Origin: Hyalella azteca
Taxonomy: Eukaryota > Arthropoda > Malacostraca > Amphipoda > Hyalellidae
NCBI RefSeq assembly: GCF_000764305.2
Contig: NW_025931486.1
Location: 1 to 64,000 of the forward strand
Reading direction: 5' to 3'
Length of the DNA stretch: 64,000 nt
The notes below the pieces were generated by a model. It saw only the letters and a program-made list of their open reading frames with translations. It was not told the DNA's origin and did no database searches. This document shows, piece after piece, positions 35,405 through 47,364 of this stretch (position 1 is the stretch's first letter; every line of letters starts with the position of its first letter). Position numbers and translations under genes: made by a program.

Positions 35405-35606
35405 TTTACGACGTAGTGATGACGTCATGCGGTGTTCATCACAAAAGTGTGTCAAGTCGTAGTTCTGAATTTACGACTTCATCATGACGTCATCCCACGA
35501 TTGTCACTGGCTTGTCGCTCATGCCTACCCTCACTTCGGGACCCAATCACAGGAAGCGAGTCGTAATTCGGCTCTCAGACACGTCGTAAAGCCGCCTATT
35601 TACGAC
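35405..35606. promoter_or_regulatory. Cluster of TTTACGAC and TGACGTCA sites
   Basis: TTTACGAC or its complement occurs at 35405, 35470, 35583 and 35599, with a near match (GTCGTAAT) at 35560. Two perfect CRE palindromes TGACGTCA lie at 35420-35427 and 35485-35492, and a CCAAT at about 35534. TTTACGA resembles posterior Hox (Abd-B-like) sites. The cluster sits directly upstream of the minus-strand ORF ending at 35396, so it could be its promoter or an intronic enhancer. Confidence 0.35.
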
Positions 35607-38484
35607 CAAGATCATGGCAGCGCATGGCCGGCAACAGCTCCCTCTAACCCCAAGCGTCTCCTTGAATTTTCCGCCCAGGAATTCGTTGCGGGTTAATGCT
35701 TCTATTTCTATTATAGTTGAACTATATATTGCGCTTTTTTCTTGATCATTCGGCAGATGAATTTATCCTAAATTTCTCAACGTATCTCAGCTATATTTGA
35801 ATTTCTTTTTTCTCATTTATCATTTTGTCATCATCACCGTTGAAAAATAACATTATCGGCAAGCCTGCAGTTAGTTCAATTTTCGTGCTCCTCGGTAATT
35901 ATTCGTTCACATATTCGATTTTCATTTTTAATTTTCAATTGAAGCACTTGTATCCTATTTTAATAATTAGAATTTTTTCACGATTTATGAATTCTGATTC
36001 CCGAGTCTGATATTAAGCATTGTGAAAGTTTTTTCTTACTAAGTGTCATAAATGTTTAATTGTTTATTTTTGATTGCTCTTGTAATTAGTAAAAGTGCGC
36101 TTCTTTCTTCAATCGTGAAAAATCCCCCGAAAATGAGTTTAAATCTTATTTTCTGTTGTGCGAAGGAAGTGATTGCACGTTTCATTTTTCATTTAGCCCT
36201 TCCCGCCAATTGGCATCTCTCGTAAACATTCACGATTTCATTTTCGGTTAGACGTTTCCATGTTTTTGCATGCATGCATATATATAGTTTGAAATTAATA
36301 AATTATTAGTTAAGCCAAGTTACATACCGTTAACTATACTCGAATAACTGTATGGTCAAACCAAGTCAAAGGCCGCTCACAATACCTGAATAAAGATAAG
36401 CTCCACCACTTGATGAATGCCACCTGCCACCCGAGGCCAGCTGTGCGTCTCGAGATGAATAACTCGGGCACGAAGCCTGCCACTCTTGCCACCAGCCACT
36501 GAAGCTTTATTCATTTCTTGCCCATCGTGACGCCGAGTAATATTTCACGAGAATTATTGTTAGCCCTTCAGTTGTTCTGGCAGCTTTATAGACGGATATT
36601 TACATATTTACTACAGTAAAGGAATGCATTGAGATATGTGTACTTCTTTTGCGACCATGAAGGTTTTTTCGTCGTTACAGAGAATCAAATTGTAAGAGTT
36701 TGTTGATTGACCTGCATCTGGAAATATTAAGTGAGGCGTGAAAAAACTTAACTTGGTATTGCGTGTACGAACTGGAAAGATTATCCTTTGACATTGTCAA
36801 CACAAAGTCGCAGGTGTTGAAAAAGTCGATTGCTACAAGATTTATCTAGACGAGTGCAAATCAACTGTTCGACTGAAAAATTCATCGTTGTTTAAGTTGA
36901 AAGTAAAGATTTTCTATTTCGTTGAAAATAGAGATTTTCAATTTCTACTAGTATGAATAACTGAATTGTTCCCGTACTTTATCCTCAATTTAAGCCTCGA
37001 TATTCTGCAGTAGCTGCGAGGTATGGTGCCTTGTGATTGCCAATTTTATAGTATCATTTTGTGGTTGGATTATGGCTGATAATTCTTGTACCTGAAACAT
37101 TGCTCAAATGAAACTGAAATTTTTGCTCCGGTATGCAAAAGAATATCCTGAAATGAAACCTAGCTCTCTATAATTTTAAGTAGGCTTCATTATCTGTCAT
37201 CTGAAGAGTTGCAACTCAGTTGTGGACTGCATAAAGCCTCCGAACTCAAGTCGCCAACTTAATCTGTCGCCCAGGCCTCGTGCTATTACTTTCCTCTTTG
37301 TGAGTCGCGCAAGTTTTTTCTGTGAACTTGAACATTGAGTGCAACTTCCTTCGTGAACTTGAACCTTGAGACCGGGCTTGAGTGCAACTTTCTTTGTGAA
37401 CTCGAACTGTTGCCTTTCAGTCGCTATAACAAAAGTTTTCGTCAATGAAACAAAAACTTGATTTCATTGTCTTTATAGTCTTGTGGCTTTAAATTCTGAG
37501 AGGGAATAAGATTCTTATTGTGATGCGCGGCTGATTATTTATGTATCTATTTTTTTTGTCTTTCAGCTAGGCATGTATTTTGAAGGAAGTGTTTTCCGGG
37601 AAAATTAAATAATTAATTAAGTTAGACGATTGAAACTCACGAACTTACTTAATGAAGTAAATGTGGCATTTGACGCTGTCCCTGTAATTTTCATGTTTAC
37701 GAACGAAGCTTGTATTTGTGCACATTATATTACCTGGATATTGCAAATTTACATTACAAATTTTTGTGTACATATAATTAAGAGTCAATTTGTCGAGATT
37801 TCTTAATTTATCTTTTGTAGATTTGATAAAAGTTCTATTTGTCTGCACGCAGTGTAAAATATATCACATATATAAATACATAGTTTGTGCTTACATATGA
37901 AACTCCCAGGCAAAACAATAATCTTAACTTACGCGAGGTATTCAAATTCGTCGCAAATGAAAGACGGAATGATTGACTTGAAAATATTTTTTTATTATGA
38001 AATAACTTGGTCATTGAATCGATTTTGCCATATTTGACTACGTTAGACATCCACGATCAATTGCATACGTGAATATTAACAGTTCCAATTTTATGTACTT
38101 ATTTTTATATTGGAATTGTGCCTCAATTAATTGAGGAAAGCACAAAATATGCGATGAGTTATAGACAAAAGCCGCTCATCTTGGGCCTCTAGACAGTCAG
38201 CAGAGCGATGGCCTCGTAAATAACATACGCCGACTGTTTAATTCCCAACTTCTTGTGTTTTGCGGGGAAATTCAAGCGGGACTGTAATTAGATGACGAAT
38301 TTTTTGTGCAGATTTAAGGCGGAGTTCAGCCGACAGTTTTGTTATATCGATTATTATCAGTTATGTTATATCGAAAAATAAACTTCTAAAAGTAAAGACT
38401 TCAAATGCTAGAGCCTCTACATCTAGACTGCTTGGTAATGAAAATGACTCTTGATGTCAGGCATCAGGTGTCATTTGATGCCTA
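35607..38484 (+). other. Cadherin intron C-D, continued
   Basis: AT-rich intron. It contains an imperfect duplication at about 37320-37410 (GTGAACTTGAAC and GAGTGCAACTT blocks, each repeated). No gene is recognised. Confidence 0.45.
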
Positions 38485-38643
38485 TAGGGCCGTAATATCA
38501 GTAATAGATAAAGTTCGTAACTCTATCAGCCAATCACTGAGGGCTTATAAAGATAGACCCACCAATCACATGTAAGTCGTGAAATCTGCCGTTACGTGTA
38601 CCTGAGCCGCTACGTATACACGAGTGATTTTTGATAGTATGGA
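38485..38643. mobile_element. Diverged MITE M1 copy 5
   Basis: The start GGGCCGTAATATCAG, the middle AGCCAATCACTGAGGGC and CCACCAATCACATG, and the end TTTTTGATAGTATGG follow the same order as M1. Similarity is lower than among the other four copies. Confidence 0.45.
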
Positions 38644-38999
38644 ATCTAATCTCTACAGAAATTGCGATGATATTTAATCCTTTGAGGAGAAGATTCAATA
38701 CGAAGATGGTATCCTTGATACCGAGATAAGCTTCAAGCAACTGCACTGCCCTGCATACCATTTATAATGCAGTGTGACCAGGTGCACAAAGTGGTCAGGT
38801 GGTTTGGGCGTCGATTATACTAAAATTATGTGAGCACTTGCAGCACGAAGGCTAGTGAAGGTCTTTGAATAGATCGAAGTGCAAAAAAAGTTTATTATTT
38901 ACTAAGAAAAATTTTGCTCAGGTTGTACAAAGTTTCGCGAACAGAGATATAAGCTCATATATACGCGACCAGAATACACAAACAATCCAGCTCCTTATA

Positions 39000-39788
39000 C
39001 AGGGTCCTCCAAAAAAACCTCCCTGATTTCAATAGGCTTTTGCAAAAATTATACGACACATACAAAACAATTAATTTTATTTGTGAATAGCTTATTTGAT
39101 GCCATTTTACATCATTTAGTGCACTTTACTTGGTTTTGAAAATTATGTTTGATAAATGATGTCCCCCATTGTTAAGAAATTCACGAAGTCTTTCCCTGAA
39201 GTTGACCATAGTTCTTCGTGTAACTTCCCTTGGAATGGCTGCCACTTCCTGCCTAATGGCATGTTTTAGTTCTTGCAGATTTCTGGGACGATGTTTCTAC
39301 ACTTCAACCTTTAGGTAGCCCCACAGAAAGACTCACACTGCTCACACTGCTCGCCGGTCCATGGAAATGTTAAGAGAGTTGTTCGTTGGACGTCTTGCTT
39401 CTTTAAGAGGAGACATTTCCTGGCCCCCGCGGTCACCCGACCTAGCACCTTGTGATTTCTTTCTGTGGGGCTACCTAAAGGCTGAAGTGTACAAACATCG
39501 ACCCAGAAATCTGCAAGAACTAAAACATGCCATTAGGCAGGAAGTGGCAGCCATTCCAAGGGAAGTTACACGAAGAACTATGGGCAACTTCAGGGAAAAC
39601 TTCGTGAATGTCTTAACAATGGGGGACATCATTTATCGAACATAATTTTCAAAATCAAGTAAAGTGAACTAAATGATGTAAAATGGCATCAAATAAGCTA
39701 TTCGCAAATAAAATTAATTATTTTGTATGTGTCGTATGATTTTTGCAAAAGCCTATTGAAATCAGGGAGGTTTTTTTGGAGGACCCTG
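39000..39788. mobile_element. Tc1/mariner-type fold-back transposon, TA flanked
   Basis: Inverted ends CAGGGTCCTCC(A)n are flanked by TA on both sides (38998-38999 and 39789-39790). Arms of about 330 bp (39000-39330 and 39459-39788) are reverse complements around a 128-bp loop. Both arms carry the 3' end of a transposase gene, so the element looks like two tail-to-tail transposase ends. Its right end lies 52 nt before cadherin exon D. Confidence 0.9.
39361..39645 (+). pseudogene. C-terminal transposase remnant (Tc1/mariner superfamily)
   Basis: Reads WPPRSPDLAPCDFFLWGYLK followed by QEVAAIPREV and NFRENFVNVL, the C-terminal DDE region common in arthropod mariner-like transposases (the D of SPDLAPCDFF is the third acidic region). 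The N-terminal DNA-binding part and the first catalytic Asp are absent. The opposite arm holds a decayed mirror copy on the minus strand. Confidence 0.8.
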
Positions 39789-39840
39789 TACATTGGTCGT
39801 GAAAAGTTAACGTACAAAAATGTTCACATTTTCCTGCCAG

Positions 39841-40018
39841 CCGTTGGACCGTGACGCACCAACGGGCCAGGCGCGCTGGCGTCTGACGGTCACGGCCACG
39901 GACGGGCAGTACACGGCCTCCACTGACGTACTCGTCAACCTCAAAGACGTCAACGACAACGCACCCGTCTTCCCGCATGACGTCATCGACGCACACGTCT
40001 TGGAAAACTCCATGCCAG
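39841..40018 (+). CDS. Cadherin exon D: end of one EC repeat and start of the next
   Basis: Phase 0 to phase 1. PLDRDAPTGQARWRLTVTAT, DGQYTASTDVLVNL, DVNDNAPVF and VLENSMP follow the canonical EC order: LDRD, A.D strand, DVNDNAPVF linker, then V.ENSMPG. The acceptor is CTGCCAG|CCG and the donor CCAG|GTGATA. Exon C's YVLK joins directly to PLDRD. It is GC-rich, with C/G-ending codons against the AT-rich intron. A transposon ends only 52 nt upstream. Confidence 0.95.
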
Positions 40019-41325
40019 GTGATAACTTTTTTAATTAATGATTGCGAGTTTGGCCTTAGTTTTTAATTTCTGAAACTCTTGTTAGCAATCTTATGAAGAT
40101 AAACCTGAATGAAACATATTTTTCTTTGTAATAAAAAAAAAACCTTTGATTCTATAATGTCAAGGCGAGCCATGACAAAGCTGGTTGTCTCAATTTTGTA
40201 ATAACGGGTTTTCTGTAAGTATATATGCTGTTTGAGTTGCTAAGTGCCTCACAATCAGGTTTGGATCACGACAAGTGATCGCTTTTAATCTTCGGCACCC
40301 GGAGCAATGCAACTACATGCCTTATCTCGATGTCCAATTATAAGAACTAGCAAACAAGTACGTTTCGTAAATCTGATTGAAAATATTGTCGTTTTTCCTC
40401 GGTATGAGATTCTATAAGATGGATTTCTCTCGTTATAAAGTTGGCAGCTCAGCTTCGTTATCGTGAGCAAGCAACGATCCACGAGCGACAAGCTTACGTG
40501 ACTTTTGATGAAGTTTGTATCAATATTTGTAAAGCAATGGCATCGACATTCCCTGTCTTAATTTAATTATTTTACGCCCAATAGAGTAATTTACAATAAA
40601 AGTCTCAGTTTTCTCGACTCGATACATCGTCGGTGTAATTAGCAACTAGAGGCACTTAGTTTTCGAAAATAATGCAGGTGGCAAGAGCGCAAGACGGAAT
40701 ATTACAATATCATGCATTTCCGGAAACGCCAGGTTTCATCTCTCAAAGTTGTATGTTAAAAATTGCGTTTACAAAACTTTGAAGTATTCAACGAACAGGA
40801 ACTATACAACGTAGACACAAAAATGTGTAAATAAGAAATTCAGCTCGCCTTATCTTCCATATCTCTGAATCTCATTTCTAAGTTTTCTGAATGAAAAACT
40901 ATTTCTTTCGTGGGTGCGTTTGAGCTCAAAGGCTGCTTCTGCACTTACCGGGGCGGCGAAACTTTTTACGCAGTCTATTTTCGGCACGATTTTTTAGTCT
41001 GTTTTTTCATTTCAAAAGCATGAGGACATTTGAATATTATATTTGTAATTTTTATGCTATACCCTGCCTCTCATATTTATAATATTCTTGATTTAGTGGC
41101 CTTCCAATCAATCAGGATTTAATGACTTCTTGTATTTATAGAGTTTTTGCAGTTAACGCATGAGTATTGACATTAGTTTAAACCTAATCTGAGCACAGCA
41201 GTAGCCTTATTGCGAGTCTTTAAAGCATATAACTCGTGCTAATGCGAATAAGTTTGTCTTTGAAGTTAATTATAGCTTATCGAATATGTTATTCCGTCCT
41301 GAATTACTTTCGCCTATTTTCACAG
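40019..41325 (+). other. Cadherin intron D-E
   Basis: Ordinary AT-rich intron; nothing else recognised. Confidence 0.5.
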
Positions 41326-41559
41326 GAACGACCGTGGCGGTAGTGACTGCGCACGACGCAGACGACCCGCATGAAGGCGACAACGCCCGCCTGTCGTATT
41401 CGCTGCTGAAGAACGTCATTGATGAACGCTCCCGCCTGCCTATGTTCACAGTTGACAGGCAGACGGGGGCTCTGCGTACGGCCGTCTGCTGTCTAGACAG
41501 GGAGCACACGTCGTCTTACGGGCTTGTGCTTGCTGCTACTGACGGAGGAGGTCTTCAAA
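41326..41559 (+). CDS. Cadherin exon E: EC repeat core
   Basis: Phase 1 to phase 1. After the Gly shared with exon D it reads TTVAVVTAHDADD, ARLSYSLLKNV, FTVDRQTGAL, CCLDREHTSSYGLVLAATDG and GGLQ. The DxD, YSL, TG.L, LDRE and A.DGG motifs are all present. CC precedes LDRE, so a free or paired Cys is possible. The donor is taken as CAAA|GTTGGT because it joins to exon F as GGLQSTCTVTV; GAG|GTCTTC, eight bases earlier in the same phase, is an alternative that would give DGGTCTV. Confidence 0.9.
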
Positions 41560-44487
41560 GTTGGTTCTCCACATACATATATTTAATGCGATATGTTACA
41601 TATTTTACAGATAATAAGACCCTTTGTCTGCGTCCTTGTTGCCTTTCATACTGCTGCGCTGACATTTAGCTTCATGCCGCTGAGCATTTGAAGCCTCACG
41701 CCTCATTCGCGTGCCGAATATTTTTCTATGCAAGATTTTAATGATGATCGAGGCCTTCCACCTTGTCTGTTACTAACATAATAAGTTACGACGCGAGATA
41801 GCGTCATAGCTGGTGCGCTGGTAATCATTGTGTCCTTAAAGGAAGTGCTGGAACTGAATACTTTTTTTTATTTCTTTTTTTGCCAAGAATTTCTATGCCT
41901 AGGCAACCAGAATTTAAAATAATAATTAAAAAATAATTTGAAATTAAATTGAAACTCAACCTTATGTTGCAAGACCTCTCTCGCATTTTACCACGTGTCT
42001 CTGAAACTTTTGGATTTCGATCGTTTTTTTTTCGGTTAGCTTCAGGCGCCGTCTAAAATAATGCAGAAGAAGTAACTCCGCTCGTCCGCTCCTCAAAAGC
42101 CGCTTGCTCAACTCATATGAACTTTCCCGGCACTACTCACCGAAGTTTATATCAAGTCTTGTAATATCTTTCTATAGGATGAGCGAATTATTAACAAGCT
42201 ATTCTCGTGAGGACACAAGGCTGCAAACACGATCAGCTGTGTTAAATGAACAGGAAATTTTACGAATTACCCCAATGAAAATACAGAAACAACTTTCAAC
42301 AATTTGAATAACCTTAAAATTAGAAATCATCACCGTGACAATGTATCAATTTTTTTAATCTCTTGTTCTTCTTGGAATATTTACTTGGAGATTAATCAAA
42401 CTTTCTTTGCGATCAACAAATATTACTCAAAACAAATAGTTTTACAAAAAAATAGTTAAAAAAAAAATAAAAAAAAAATTATTTTGTACCCACGCACATT
42501 ACTTGTTAGGGAATAAATCGGCTGCACCTATTAATGTTCAGAAAATTCGAATAAATTCAGCATCCATCTTATTCACATTGGAAATGTAGCGAAAATTTGC
42601 CACGCGTATATAATTTCGGATTTTCTGTTTTTCTGGCATTCTCTGCGTCACCCGATCAAAATAATTCCTGATATTTACGGTATTCCCGAAGCTTTCTTAT
42701 GATACGCGCATTCCGACACTCCTACGACGTCCATCCTGAATGGAAAATTTATTCCTACCGAACAAATAATAACATCGATACCGATAACATCGATAATCGA
42801 TAACATCAACATCGATAATACTTAGCGAAGATTATTTTTTCATCTATTTTCAGCCCAGAGTACGACAAATGTCTTTCATGGGTGTTTTTTTTTTTTTGCA
42901 CTGCCTTAATTCCGATGGAAACGATGAGATCATAAATAATTTTACAATTTTATGTAAATTATTGAAGTTCCTTTTGTATTCCATTCGAAGCTGCGAAATT
43001 TGTTGCACTTCAATAATTTCAGTTGTAGATTTATGGTTCTCCAATAAATAAGACATTTGATCCGTTGAGAAGAGAACAAATACGAATTCTTCGGTTATCG
43101 CCAAAAGAAAAAAATAAATTCATGTTTTATCAGAATTTTCCTCTATTTATTGTTCAGAAGTACACCAGAAAATGTCGACCAGTGCCTCTCATGTTCAAGA
43201 AATGCAATTGAATTTTTTCTAGCATTGCTGTTGTCCTCGGCCTGTCGTCGCTGCGGACTGGCGGGATTAATAATTTGTAAGATTTTTTTTACGAGATTCT
43301 GATTTTTTTGCAGGACAAACTCTGACTTTAAATCATTCAGTTATCCGAGTGACAGAATAAACCAGGTTCTGTTCAGCTATGAAAATATTCCCAAACCAAG
43401 GAACCGCTGCGTTCTTTCGTATTGTAATCAGCAAAGCATTGAATGCGTTCATCTTTCATTTTTAATTTCATTTTTCTCATTTGAATTTTAAATGTGAAAT
43501 AAACAATTAAACTTGTACTATTTTTCAGCAATTAATTATTTCATACCTCAACCTTGTATCTTTGCGCGGTAAAATTCATTTATATTTTATGTTGAAACGT
43601 TTGATCCTTATTTATGAATTAGATATTATTTGATAATAGGTAATAATAATACCCAATTTAAGATTATTTGGGCTTTAAGGCCTCACTTTTAATTTCTTGT
43701 CTATTTATATTACATTAAATCATACTTTATGTTTTTACAGTTTCTCAATAATAATTTAATGAAAAGTTTTCGTCTTTGGACCATAGTTACGACATATTTT
43801 TAATGCCGCGTTTGTTAAATTAAATTATTTTAATTTATACCCCATTATTCGCACATCATATTAATATTAATAATTTATTATTAATATGATCAGTCTAAGA
43901 AATATGCCAAGTATTGGCTAGCGAAACAGACCCCTGATGACTTGCTTATCTCCACCAAAATAACAACGGTGTTAAGTATGCCACAGCAGCAGCGCTCTTT
44001 CATTACTTTATTGCAAGCGGTGCGTGAGAATTCGGTTCCTATAAGACGGCTGCAACTTGGGTTTTTGAGACATTTGCTTTGACAAAGCTTTGTGTTTTAG
44101 CCAGCGTCTCGTGCAAAGAGTAAAGCTTTCTTAACATAGCGCCCGGCACTAACTAAACGGCAGTTAAAATTTCCCTTGCCACCATAAAATCGTGTTACCC
44201 CGTAAAGCCTAAACTTGCCAGTTTGTGCCAAAAAAAGTCTGCAGATGGGAGTACATGTGACCATTTTTGACATTTCTTTCCTACACTTGATCCCAAATCC
44301 AAACATGATATGATTCCCAGTAATTTTTGACTGATTACACTTTATTTAGATCACTTTCATTTCTTGCAAGATTAATTTTAACTATACATTCGATCGTCCG
44401 ATAGACACTAAGTTAGCGTATAATGTGATTTAATTATTTTAGAATGTCGCTAAGGAATAGAAAATCATTACATTGCTGTTTGTTCAG
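41560..44487 (+). other. Cadherin intron E-F
   Basis: AT-rich. A short (ACATCGATA)n-like run lies at about 42770-42822 and a poly-A stretch at about 42455-42480. No gene is recognised. Confidence 0.5.
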
Positions 44488-45017
44488 GTACTTGCACCGT
44501 TACCGTAAACATCGACGACGTCAACGACGTTCCTCCTTCCTTCGTGCGATCGCACGTCGATGTCTTGGTCCCTGAACATCGTCAACCATCTTTCCAGCGT
44601 TCTTCGTCCCTTGGAGCATCGTCATCCAACGGAGCATCGTCATCCAACGGAGCATCGTCATCCAACGGAGCATCGTCATCCAACGGGGCATCGTCATCCA
44701 ACGGGGCATCGTCATCCAACGGAGCATCATCATCCAACGGAGCATCGTCATCCAACGGAGCATCGTCATCCAACGGGGCATCGTCATCCAACGGAGCATC
44801 GTCATCTCCCGACGTTTCGTCATCCGACGGAGTTACCTCGTCTAAAGAAGTCACGTTGCCCAAGGAAGCACTATCATCCAGCGCAATGTTGTCTTCCAAC
44901 AGAGAATTTCCCTCCCGCGGCCTTCCATCGTCCAAATCTCGCAGCAACGTCTCTGAAAATTTCATCTCGACTCTCGTGGTGACGGATCCTGATACAAGCA
45001 ACGTGTTTGCATACCGG
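44488..45017 (+). CDS. Cadherin exon F: EC linker with Ser-rich minisatellite insertion
   Basis: 530 nt, phase 1 to phase 0. It starts STCTVTVNIDDVNDVPPSF and SHVDVLVPEH, an EC linker plus the first strand of the next repeat. It resumes the repeat at FISTLVVTDPDTSNVFAYR just before the donor CGG|GTAATT. Between these lie about 120 residues: ten GASSSN hexapeptides and one GASSSP, then a Ser/Lys/Glu-rich segment. All of it is open in this frame, and the phases match both neighbours, so it should be translated. It is probably a disordered, possibly O-glycosylated loop in the A-B region of the repeat. Confidence 0.9.
44613..44810 (+). repeat. Coding 18-bp minisatellite (GASSSN)n
   Basis: Eleven copies of GGAGCATCGTCATCCAAC, differing by a few A/G changes and by the divergent last copy. 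The period is a multiple of three, so copy-number change would keep the cadherin frame. Confidence 0.95.
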
Positions 45018-45518
45018 GTAATTGATTTTTTTCTCTCATAGTCAGTACGGTGAGCTTTTATAGTTCATAGAGACATTTATTTAAAAGCATTTTAACGCGC
45101 AATTTAGGCCAATGAAAGAAGTATTGTAGCGTACCAATGTAAGACAAGCGTCTGACTCGCCCTTGAATTATTTCCATTTTTCGCTTGTTATTAGCAAATA
45201 AATTGTCTCCTTCATTTTTGGCATTCAGAAAAGTATTGGTATAATGACGTTAATATTGCAGCAATAAAACATGAAATTATACGTCACTTCAAACCATAAA
45301 GGCATAAGTTTGCAATAGATAGAGATAACATGCCTAATTACAGCATGGCAATCTATGAATTTCAGCCGCTTAATTTTTTCAAGTGAGGTTCTTGATTGGT
45401 AGTGACAAAAGTATTCTCTCTTGTTAACACTTTCATTCACCCTTATTCACATGATCAAGACTGTCCTGTAGTTATTAATACATCGTGTAGATGTTAATAT
45501 ACATCACGCGCACGACAG
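45018..45518 (+). other. Cadherin intron F-G
   Basis: Ordinary intron. Confidence 0.5.
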
Positions 45519-45665
45519 GTGGTGCCCGGGAGCGGCCACGGCTGGCAGCTGGTGGAAGTGGCAGCAAGCACAGCTGGTGCAGACCTGTTCTCTAGAGTGC
45601 CGCTGGATTTTGAGAACCCACAGCACAGAGCGGGACTCAACTTTAGAGTGCAGGTCACCGATCAG
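45519..45665 (+). CDS. Cadherin exon G: second half of an EC repeat
   Basis: 49 codons, phase 0 at both ends: VVPGSGHGWQLVEVAA, LFSRVPLDFENP, AGLNFRVQVTDQ. LDFENP replaces the usual LDRE, and V.VTDQ is the final strand. It continues exon F without a break (FAYR then VVPGSG). The acceptor is CGACAG|GTG and the donor CAG|GTGTGT. The DVNDN linker that should follow was not found. Confidence 0.85.
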
Positions 45666-46687
45666 GTGTGTCGTCATGTGTATGTTGGTCCCTCGTTGAG
45701 TTCAGTAAGCGCATTACTGCGATGCATAAATGCGTTACGTGTATTATTAATTTGCGTGTGTTAATTCTCTTGTGTAACAAAATTCATTATTGTATGGAAT
45801 TACTCTCGGGATTCCTGATATATCCTTCACTCCTATCTGTCGGGGGAACCTCAAGCGCTGTTCACAGAAGGAAGAACAAAAATCCGGGAGGAAGGTTCTG
45901 GATGTGGAAAAAAAATAATATCAACATTTCAGAGATTATGTCGTGTATAATGCAACTATATTACATGGTCATTTGAACCAATGATTTTGACGCAGTTATT
46001 TCGCCGAATACTTCAATGATTCTGCAGGTTCCATTGATTCAACCTCATATAACGAATTCATCCTCTGAAAGAGATGCTCCCGTTAAACCTCGAACTTCTT
46101 CTTAACACACCCTAATAATATCAAGATAGGACAAATTTTTATTCCGATAGAATAGGATATAAGAAAGATTGGGTAATGGGTTTGCCATCCACTGACTACC
46201 ATCCACTGACGCTACCTAGCCTCGTCTATTATTATTCATCTCCATGGATACGTTAACCGCCTCCGATGCTATTCGTATTTAAAGACCCGGTAACGGAAAT
46301 TCAGTTGTCTTTACATACAAAGGGTTAAGTTACTGGAAATTTGTCAGTGACACCCGTGACTCAAGGACGTGACTCTCTCTCTCTCTGGCACCCGTGACTC
46401 TCTCTCTCTCTGGCACCCGTGACTGTAGGGCGACATGCCGTGGAGCTCGCACCCCCGCGTGTCGGAAACATTCAGTAATTCAGTAGCGCTAACATCATCA
46501 TGAACTACCATCCTTTGTTATGGAGATATCCTGCTGTTTATCATGAGGCTATACTTCTGTCCAGTCAGTAATTCATTTCATTCTGTTATCAATTATGCCA
46601 GGTTTATACCTTCACTAAGCTGCCGTGCTGTAGCTTAGTAAACTCCCCCTCTAATTATGATATAAATTGACGTGCTAGTTTGGTCAG
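45666..46687 (+). other. Cadherin intron(s) G-H, with a probable missed exon
   Basis: An EC linker plus the first strands of the next repeat (about 40-60 residues) are expected here and were not found. A GC-rich patch with a (CT)n tract upstream and GTAG|GGCGACATG at 46429, ending near TTCA|GTAATT (46474), could be a small exon (GDMPWSSHPRVSETF). Its phase does not fit alone. The (CT)n/CACCCGTGA block is duplicated at 46371-46425. Confidence 0.5.
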
Positions 46688-46876
46688 GGGGCGAGCGGGC
46701 TGGTGACGTACGGCATATTCGCGGAGAGCGACCCAGGGGGCGTGTTTAGGGTGAGCGACGGAGGGACCGTCACCCTGAACAGGGGACTGGACAGGGAGAG
46801 CCACCCCCTACACCTGCTCAGGGTGCTTGCCTGGGACAGCGGCAGCCCTCCACTCACGGCCACCGCCACCCTCACG
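46688..46876 (+). CDS. Cadherin exon H: EC repeat core
   Basis: 63 codons, phase 0 at both ends: GASGLVTYGIFAESDPG, VFRVSDGGTVTLNRGLDRES, LLRVLAWDSGSPPLTATATL. The V.Y.I, LDRE and A.DSGSPPL signatures are clear. The donor ACG|GTAACG joins to exon I as TATLT-VNVDDVNDNPPF, a perfect EC ending. The first strand of this repeat is missing from the window. Fourteen bases spanning the donor (CTCACGGTAACGAT) are identical to the start of the minisatellite in the next intron. Confidence 0.9.
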
Positions 46877-47364
46877 GTAACGATCCCTCAGGAGGGACTT
46901 CTGACGTGTGTCTGTGCTCGTCAGAACTCCTATGGGATTTCGCGCTCCTAGGGGGATGTTCCTGAGCGCTCCACCGCTGAGCTCGCGGTGTCTGACTGCA
47001 GGTCTCAGTTGTGGGGTTAAGTTATTATGTTGGTAGGATTCCTTACATTTCCCTTCTCTGTCTCTTTCGTGCGGGCCGCCGACGTCCCGTGTAAGCGACC
47101 TCTTGTTCGAGTGTCTTAGTTTCTGTTACTTTTCTTCACCTGTCCCTCCTTGTCACTTCGTCTCTTTGAGATGCTAACGCTGCTTCCTTCGAGCCAGCTT
47201 CAGCGGGCTGGACAATTGAGACCTTCCGCTTCTTGTGGGTGATGAATAATTTGAGACTTTGAATAATTGAGACCTTCCTCCTTGCTGGCGATGTTACATT
47301 TTGACCTCCGTTGCGAAATAGCTTGATAGCTGAAGCGCTAGCAAACCATTCTACTACTACTACT
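46877..47364 (+). other. Start of cadherin intron H-I
   Basis: Unremarkable sequence with some internal GAGACCTTCC duplication (about 47215-47280). Confidence 0.45.

Noticed and set aside
44521..45001. Asp- or Met/Arg-rich frames opposite exon F
   Set aside because: Shadows of the coding minisatellite; the cadherin frame is fixed by motifs and phase.
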